The notes beneath the pieces are model-generated. The model searched no databases. It was not told the DNA's origin and saw only the letters and a list, made by a program, of their open reading frames with translations. From an uncultured Eubacteriales bacterium (lineage in GTDB: Bacteria > Bacillota > Clostridia > Oscillospirales > CAG-272): 10,353 nucleotides of DNA. The first letter of the stretch is position 1. Every line of letters starts with the position of its first letter. The position numbers and the translations under genes are program-made. Shown in pieces: positions 5,613 through 10,353 of this stretch. The stretch lies in contig URPL01000043.1 in assembly GCA_900549725.1 (NCBI GenBank), positions 1 to 10,353 of the forward strand. Reading direction: 5' to 3'.

Positions 5613-8213
5613 TTAAAGCAACGATTTTTTCCATTCGTAAATCAGATTCATCGCCTCAAGCGGCGTTAATGTGTTCAGCTCCGTTGCAAGAATCTGGCTG
5701 CGCACATGCTGCAAGGCATAGTCCTCCAAAGAAATCATCTGCGCCGCATCCTGCGAAGGATCTTTTTTCTGCCCTTTTGCGCGCGGAAGCTGCTCGCCGC
5801 GGTCAAGAGATTCCAAAATTTCCTTGGCGCGATGAATCACCTCTTTCGGGATTCCGGCAAGCTGCGCGACCTCAATGCCATAGCTGTCGTCGGCTGCGCC
5901 CGGAATGATCTTGCGCAAAAAGATGATCTCATCGCCCTTTTTCTTGGCGGCGATATTATAGTTGACAATACCGTCAAACTGCTGTGGCATTTCCGTCATT
6001 TCGTGATAATGCGTTGCGAACAGTGCCTTTGCACCGAGCTTTTTCCCGGCGGTATATTCACAGACGGCGCGCGCGATACTCAGCCCGTCATAGGTGCTTG
6101 TGCCGCGGCCGATCTCATCATAGATCACAAGGCTGCGTTTTGTGGCGTTGGCTAAAATATAGGCGACCTCGGTCATTTCGAGCATGAAGGTCGATTGGCC
6201 GGACGCCAGATCGTCCGAAGCGCCCACCCTCGTAAAAATTTTATCCACAATGCCGATGCGCGCAGATGCAGCGGGAACAAACGAGCCGATCTGCGCCATG
6301 ATTACGATCAGGGCAACCTGGCGCATATATGTGGATTTTCCCGCCATGTTCGGACCGGTAATAAGCATCATGCGGCGCGTTTTGGTATCGAGCTCCGCAT
6401 CGTTTGGCACAAAATACTGATTCCCAGCCACTTTTTCAACAACCGGATGACGCCCGTCCTTAATAGAGATCACGTCGCTGTCGTCCACCTCAGGGCAGGT
6501 GTATTGGTTTTTTAATGCCACCTCCGCCAGGGAAACATAAAGATCCAGCTTGGCGAGCAGCGCCGCCGTTTTTTGCACGCGATAAATACCGTTCGCCAAA
6601 AGCTTGCACAGGCGATTGAAAATTTCATATTCCAGCGCCTGCTCGCGGTCCTTTGCGGTATACATGGTGGTTTCGAGATTTTTCAGCTCTTCCGTGATAT
6701 ATCGCTCGCCGCCGGTCAGCGTTTGTTTGCGGATATAATGCTGCGGTACCTGATCCTTGAAGGAATTGGAAACCTCTATGTAATACCCGAAGACCTTGTT
6801 GTTGCCGATTTTCAGCGTTTTGATCCCCGTTGCGGCGCGTTCGCGCTCCGCCATATCCGCAAGCATTGCGGAGCCATTGTTCATCACATCGCGCAAATAG
6901 TCGATATCCTGCGAAAAGCCCTTGCGCACAAAGCCGCCCTCACGCACGGAAAACGGCAAATCTTTATCGTTGATCGCCTCATTGAGCGAGCAAACCTCAT
7001 CCGTGAGCGGGTCAAGCGAGGCGCAGAGATAGCGCAGCTCTTCCCCCTTGCAGTCGCTGAGCAGCTCTTTGATTCGCGGAACAACGCCGAGCGTATCCGC
7101 AATGCTGCGCAAATCGCGTGCATTTGCGGTGCCGTAAATAATACGCGTCATCAGGCGCTCCAAATCGAAAATGCAGCGCAGCGCTTCCCCGAGCTCTTCT
7201 CGCAGCATAAAGTTTGCGTAAAGCTCACTCACTGCGCTCTGACGGCGCAATATCTGTTTGACATCGGTCAGCGGCGTTTGCAGATCCGTGCGCAGAAGGC
7301 GTGCTCCCATTGCTGTTTTCGTGCGGTCAAGCACCCACAGAAGCGAACCGCGTTTTTCCCGCTGGCGCATTGTTTCACACAGCTCCAGATTGCGCCTGGA
7401 GCTGACATCGATCTCCATATACTGCCCTGAGGAATACAAATCGAGCGTGTGAATATAGGAAAGGTCGCACCGCGCGGTATTCGCGACATATTGAATCAAT
7501 GCCCCTACGGTGCGTATCAGCAGATCATCCGAGCCGATCGGCGCCTCCAAAGATGGAAACTGCGTGCTAAGGCACCCGCGGCAGCCGTTCAGATTAAAAG
7601 CGACAACTTGCGCAAGATTCATCACGGCGCCGAGCCGCTGCGTGCAAAATTCATAGGAAGCGCCGAGCCCCGCGGCATCAACATTTGTCAGAATTTCGCT
7701 CGGTGCATATTTCGCAAGCTCATTGTTCAGCCGATCGAAAAGCTGCTGCCCGATGAGCTTTGTGGCGCAGAGTGCGCCGGTGGAAATATCGATAAAGGCA
7801 AGCCCGGCAGCCCCTTCCTCCATGCAGACGGAGCAAAGATAATTGTTCTGCCCCTCTTTGAGCATGCTGCTTTGGGTCACCGTGCCCGGGGTGACAATAC
7901 GCACTACATCGCGCTTGACCAGCCCTTTCGCCGTTGCGGGATCTTCCAGCTGCTCACAGATGGCAACTTTATATCCCTTTCCTACCAGGCGTGCAATATA
8001 GCCCTCTGCCGCATGATACGGCACGCCGCACATAGGCGCGCGCTCTTCTTCTCCGCAGCCGCGCCCCGTGAGCGAAAGCTCGAGCTCGCGCGAGGCGAGC
8101 TTGGCATCGTCATGAAACATTTCATAAAAATCGCCGAGGCGGAAAAAAAGAATATAGCCCGGGTATTTTTCCTTGAGCGCATAATATTGCTGCATAAACG
8201 GAGTTGTCGCCAT
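5613..8213 (-). CDS. mutS: DNA mismatch repair protein MutS
   Basis: MutS binds mismatches and small loops as a dimer and, with ATP, becomes a sliding clamp that recruits MutL. The 866-residue protein is full length. The mismatch-binding domain has GDFYEMF near the N-terminus, with the wedge Phe29 and Glu31. The connector, lever and clamp domains span about 130-570. The ABC-type ATPase has Walker A GPNMAGKST (620-628), a signature region around DDLASGQST (667-675), Walker B VIYDE (696-700) and the ATHYHE switch (733-738). All catalytic residues look intact. The C-terminal tail has QMISL (825-829), a poor match to the usual QLSLF-like clamp-binding motif. The start is ATG at 8211-8213 read on the minus strand, with AAAGGAGG (8219-8226) 5 nt upstream. 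It is third in the cluster, 57 nt after the YlbF/YmcA-family gene and 27 nt before mutL. Confidence 0.98.
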   Translation of the reverse strand: MATTPFMQQYYALKEKYPGYILFFRLGDFYEMFHDDAKLASRELELSLTGRGCGEEERAPMCGVPYHAAEGYIARLVGKGYKVAICEQLEDPATAKGLVKRDVVRIVTPGTVTQSSMLKEGQNNYLCSVCMEEGAAGLAFIDISTGALCATKLIGQQLFDRLNNELAKYAPSEILTNVDAAGLGASYEFCTQRLGAVMNLAQVVAFNLNGCRGCLSTQFPSLEAPIGSDDLLIRTVGALIQYVANTARCDLSYIHTLDLYSSGQYMEIDVSSRRNLELCETMRQREKRGSLLWVLDRTKTAMGARLLRTDLQTPLTDVKQILRRQSAVSELYANFMLREELGEALRCIFDLERLMTRIIYGTANARDLRSIADTLGVVPRIKELLSDCKGEELRYLCASLDPLTDEVCSLNEAINDKDLPFSVREGGFVRKGFSQDIDYLRDVMNNGSAMLADMAERERAATGIKTLKIGNNKVFGYYIEVSNSFKDQVPQHYIRKQTLTGGERYITEELKNLETTMYTAKDREQALEYEIFNRLCKLLANGIYRVQKTAALLAKLDLYVSLAEVALKNQYTCPEVDDSDVISIKDGRHPVVEKVAGNQYFVPNDAELDTKTRRMMLITGPNMAGKSTYMRQVALIVIMAQIGSFVPAASARIGIVDKIFTRVGASDDLASGQSTFMLEMTEVAYILANATKRSLVIYDEIGRGTSTYDGLSIARAVCEYTAGKKLGAKALFATHYHEMTEMPQQFDGIVNYNIAAKKKGDEIIFLRKIIPGAADDSYGIEVAQLAGIPKEVIHRAKEILESLDRGEQLPRAKGQKKDPSQDAAQMISLEDYALQHVRSQILATELNTLTPLEAMNLIYEWKKSLL

Positions 8214-8270
8214 GGGAGCCTCCTTTGCCTGTGTTTTAACGTTTACGCCATGAGTTTACGGTGCGCGGAA

Positions 8271-8672
8271 TCAGTGATGATGGTCATGTCCGCAGCCGCC
8301 GCCGCAGGACGAGCAATCGTGCGCGCAGGGGCGCTCGCCGGTGATTTGAAATGTGATTTCGGAATTGACTTCATTCATCAGCGCATTCACCGCCTCCGTT
8401 GCGCTGTTATAGGCGATCAGAATCGGGTTTTCAACAATGGTATGATAAAGAGATTCAATCCGTGCCTGAATGGCATCGATCATTTCCTGATCCTTTTGCT
8501 CTTTGCGATATTCCTCGGTCAGCGCGGCGGATTGTGCATTGTATTCCGCAATCTGCGCCTGCAGCGCTTCGTTTGATTCGTATGCTTTCGTAGCTTCCTG
8601 CATTTTTTGAACACGCTCGTCCTCTTTGATTGTTTTCCCGAGCAGGGTCGCAAGTTCCAGAATTTCCATCAT
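8271..8672 (-). CDS. YlbF/YmcA family protein with Cys/His-rich tail
   Basis: This 133-residue protein is mostly charged alpha-helix (about residues 1-100), typical of the YlbF/YmcA (Com_YlbF) family. In Bacillus the relatives YmcA and YlbF join YaaT to form the Ric complex, which binds [4Fe-4S] clusters through cysteines and affects RNA processing by RNase Y, competence and sporulation. Here the C-terminus carries Cys116, Cys120, Cys123 and Cys127, with His118, His129 and His131-133. That suits Fe-S or other metal binding, though no ligand can be proven from sequence. Position between miaB and mutS matches ymcA in B. subtilis, so by synteny this is likelier a RicA (YmcA) equivalent than RicF; sequence alone does not separate them. 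AAGGAG (8678-8683) lies 5 nt before the first of two adjacent ATG codons, so the start may be one codon later. Family membership is fairly sure; the exact partner role is inferred. Confidence 0.88.
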   Translation of the reverse strand: MMEILELATLLGKTIKEDERVQKMQEATKAYESNEALQAQIAEYNAQSAALTEEYRKEQKDQEMIDAIQARIESLYHTIVENPILIAYNSATEAVNALMNEVNSEITFQITGERPCAHDCSSCGGGCGHDHHH

Positions 8673-8708
8673 CGTATCTCCTTTTTTTCAAAACAGTTTA
8701 AAATTTTT

Positions 8709-8736
8709 GATATTCGGCGGCAAAAATCGCCGATAT
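8709..8736. other. Hairpin between miaB and the YlbF/YmcA-family gene
   Basis: CGGCG (8715-8719) pairs with CGCCG (8728-8732) around an 8-nt loop. ATAT (8710-8713) pairs with ATAT (8733-8736) across one bulged T, giving about 9 bp. On the minus strand the stem is followed by AAAAATTTT rather than a clean T-run, so it is at best a weak terminator. It could act as partial attenuator, mRNA processing point or 3' end protector between cistrons. No function is shown. Confidence 0.4.
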
Positions 8737-8749
8737 TTCTAAAGCCTTT

Positions 8750-10171
8750 TTAAGATTCGAACGGCTCCGCAAAGAGCGCAAAGAAGGTTGCATCTGTGAT
8801 TTTCATGGGGACGGTTTTGCCGATGAGCTGCGGCGCAGCTTTGAAATGAACCAATTTGTTGCCCTCTGTGCGTCCGGAAAACATTTCGGCATTGGTTTTG
8901 CTCTGCCCCTGCACAAACACGGGAAGCACTTTTCCGATCATTTCCCTGTTTTTTTCAAGAGAAATTTCGTTTTGCAGGTCGGTCAGGCGGCGGAAGCGCT
9001 CTTTTTTTTCCTCCGGGTCGATCTGATCGGGATAATCCGCCGCAGGGGTGCCGCGGCGCGGAGAATACAAAAACGAAAAAATCGAATCAAATCGCACGCG
9101 CTGCAGCACATCCAGCGTTTGTTCGAAATCTTCCTCGCTCTCCCCGGGAAAGCCGACGATGATATCCGTCGTCAGCGTCAGATCCGGAATTTTTTCCCGC
9201 AGCGCGTTTACCAGAGCAAGATACTGCTCTTTTGTATATCTGCGATTCATTCTGCGCAGGGTCTTGCTGCTGCCGGATTGCAGCGGCAAATGAAATTGCC
9301 GCGCGATCTTTTTCTCACTTGCCATGCAGTCGATCAGGGCGGCGGAGGCATCCTTGGGGTGGCTTGTCATAAAGCGAACGGTGAAGTCTCCCTCAATGGT
9401 GCAAATGCGGTGCAAAAGCGTCGGAAAATCGGGGCAATCCGCGCCGTGGTAGGAATTGACATTCTGCCCCAGCAGTGTAACCTCACGGCAGCCGCCCTGC
9501 ACGAGCGCGCGCACCTCTTCCTCAATTTTTTCTGCGCTGCGGCTGCGCTCTCTGCCGCGCACATACGGCACAACGCAGTAGGTGCAGAAATTGTTGCAGC
9601 CGTACATAATACTCACCCATGCCTGCGTCTTTGAGGCGCGGCGCACCGGCAGATCCTCCGCAATGCGCTGTACCGCTTCATCCGCGTAAAGCTTTCTGCA
9701 ATGCCCGCTCATCGTTTCATAAAGAATTTGCGGGAAACGGTATACAAGACTTGTCCCAAAGAGAAAATCAATATAAGGGTATTTGTTTTTAATATCCGCC
9801 TTGCGGTGCTCTTGGGAAACCATGCAGCCGCAGATCCCGATGAGCAGCTGCGGGTTTTTGGCTTTGAGATGCTTAAATTGCCCTGTGATGGAAAGGGCTT
9901 TCAGCTCCGCATGCTCCCGCACCGCGCAGGTATTGACCAATAAAAGATCTGCGTTCGCGGAGACATCCGTCACCTCATAGCCCATTTCGCACGCCATGCC
10001 GAGCAGCCGTTCGCTGTCCGCCTCGTTTTGCTGGCAGCCGAAGGTCTCAATATAAACAAAATGCGGTTTTCCTTCCGCGCCAAGCAGCGCGCGCACCTGC
10101 GCCGCATACTGCTTTTGCAGCAGCAGCTCCTCCTCGCTGACCGGCAGCGGTTGTTTTGTCGTATCGTTCAT
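8750..10171 (-). CDS. miaB: tRNA-2-methylthio-N6-dimethylallyladenosine synthase MiaB
   Basis: MiaB is a radical-SAM methylthiotransferase that converts i6A at position 37 of tRNAs reading UNN codons to ms2i6A, using two [4Fe-4S] clusters. The 473-residue protein has an N-terminal extension of about 37 residues, common in Firmicutes. The methylthiotransferase domain follows, with cluster ligands Cys46 (FGCQQN), Cys82 (NTCAVRE) and Cys116 (CGCM). The radical-SAM barrel has Cys192, Cys196 and Cys199 in CNNFCTYC. A C-terminal TRAM domain occupies about 408-470. Full-length conservation and the TCAVRE and GQNVNSY motifs favour MiaB over RimO or MtaB. The first gene of the cluster starts about 46 nt after the predicted transcription start. 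Its leader is purine-rich but has only a weak Shine-Dalgarno match, unlike the other genes here. No better in-frame start exists before residue 59. Confidence 0.96.
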   Translation of the reverse strand: MNDTTKQPLPVSEEELLLQKQYAAQVRALLGAEGKPHFVYIETFGCQQNEADSERLLGMACEMGYEVTDVSANADLLLVNTCAVREHAELKALSITGQFKHLKAKNPQLLIGICGCMVSQEHRKADIKNKYPYIDFLFGTSLVYRFPQILYETMSGHCRKLYADEAVQRIAEDLPVRRASKTQAWVSIMYGCNNFCTYCVVPYVRGRERSRSAEKIEEEVRALVQGGCREVTLLGQNVNSYHGADCPDFPTLLHRICTIEGDFTVRFMTSHPKDASAALIDCMASEKKIARQFHLPLQSGSSKTLRRMNRRYTKEQYLALVNALREKIPDLTLTTDIIVGFPGESEEDFEQTLDVLQRVRFDSIFSFLYSPRRGTPAADYPDQIDPEEKKERFRRLTDLQNEISLEKNREMIGKVLPVFVQGQSKTNAEMFSGRTEGNKLVHFKAAPQLIGKTVPMKITDATFFALFAEPFES

Positions 10172-10223
10172 GCTTCTTTTTCTTTATCTTTCTGCTGTAA
10201 TAGCGATAAAAATTCATCATAGT

Positions 10224-10253
10224 ATTATACCGCAGAAAACGACACTCTGTCAA
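10224..10253 (-). promoter_or_regulatory. Consensus sigma-A promoter of the miaB-mutSL-tgt operon
   Basis: Read on the minus strand, TTGACA (10248-10253) and TATAAT (10224-10229) both match the housekeeping consensus in all six positions, separated by 18 nt. Transcription should start near 10217. No terminator-like hairpin is seen in the 46-nt leader. The rest of the right edge (10254-10353) is A/T-rich with no gene or clear signal that I can support; it may belong to a gene beyond the window. Confidence 0.85.
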
Positions 10254-10353
10254 GAAAAGTCCCTGCCTTTTGCTGTGTTTTCCGTATAATTTCATAATTC
10301 GTTCAAATACCGTAAACAGAAAACTTACATATTTCACCGATTGACTTTGCCGA

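Noticed and set aside
6573..8576. Long plus-strand frames at 6573-7430 and 7449-8576
   Set aside because: They lie antisense to mutS and the YlbF/YmcA-family gene, show no family motifs and have no promoter or RBS. They are shadows of G+C-biased codon use in the real genes.
8695..8723. Internal promoter before the YlbF/YmcA-family gene: TTGCCG, 17 nt, TAAACT on the minus strand
   Set aside because: Each box matches only four of six positions, the -35 lies inside the hairpin, and transcription would begin almost at the RBS.
8846..9634. Plus-strand frame of 262 codons
   Set aside because: It is antisense to miaB and has no recognisable protein features or RBS.

Overview
The window looks like chromosomal DNA of a low-to-mid G+C Firmicute of class Clostridia, most likely an Oscillospiraceae/Ruminococcaceae-type gut or rumen bacterium. 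The grounds are the sequence character of MutS, MutL, MiaB and TGT, an endonuclease-type MutL (no MutH needed), strong AGGAGG-type ribosome binding sites, sigma-A style promoters, and two conserved hypothetical proteins of a kind I associate with clostridia. No phage, transposase, CRISPR, tRNA or rRNA gene is visible. The genus is inference.

Left part, plus strand (1-2470). Four closely packed inverted repeats lie at 17-111, the last being a textbook terminator for something upstream of the window. Three separate single-gene units follow, each closed by its own terminator. The first is a small P-loop ATPase of unknown role (264-674) with a clear promoter. The second is a very cysteine-rich protein of unknown role (805-1614) with a strong RBS but no convincing housekeeping promoter. 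The third is trmO/tsaA (1730-2425), the tRNA t6A37 N6-methyltransferase, with an extended -10 promoter.

Right part, minus strand (10253 down to 2469). One long co-oriented gene cluster begins at a promoter with both consensus hexamers (TTGACA, 18 nt, TATAAT) and reads miaB, a YlbF/YmcA-family gene, mutS, mutL, tgt. Gaps are short (77, 57, 27 and 24 nt), so it is probably an operon. It ends at a shared bidirectional terminator facing trmO. The order miaB - YlbF/YmcA family - mutS - mutL matches the Bacillus subtilis order miaB(ymcB) - ymcA - (cotE) - mutS - mutL, with cotE missing and tgt added.

How the genes fit together. MutS finds mismatches and MutL nicks the strand, giving mismatch repair. 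MiaB (ms2 group on i6A37), TGT (queuine or preQ1 at G34) and TrmO (m6 on t6A37) all modify the tRNA anticodon loop. The locus therefore combines replication fidelity with decoding fidelity. The YlbF/YmcA-family protein ends in a Cys/His-rich tail, which fits the Fe-S-binding Ric (YmcA-YlbF-YaaT) complex known in Bacillus. Most of the window is ordinary core genome. The points most worth a second look are the hairpin cluster at the left edge, the cysteine-rich protein, the small ATPase, and the Cys/His tail beside MiaB.
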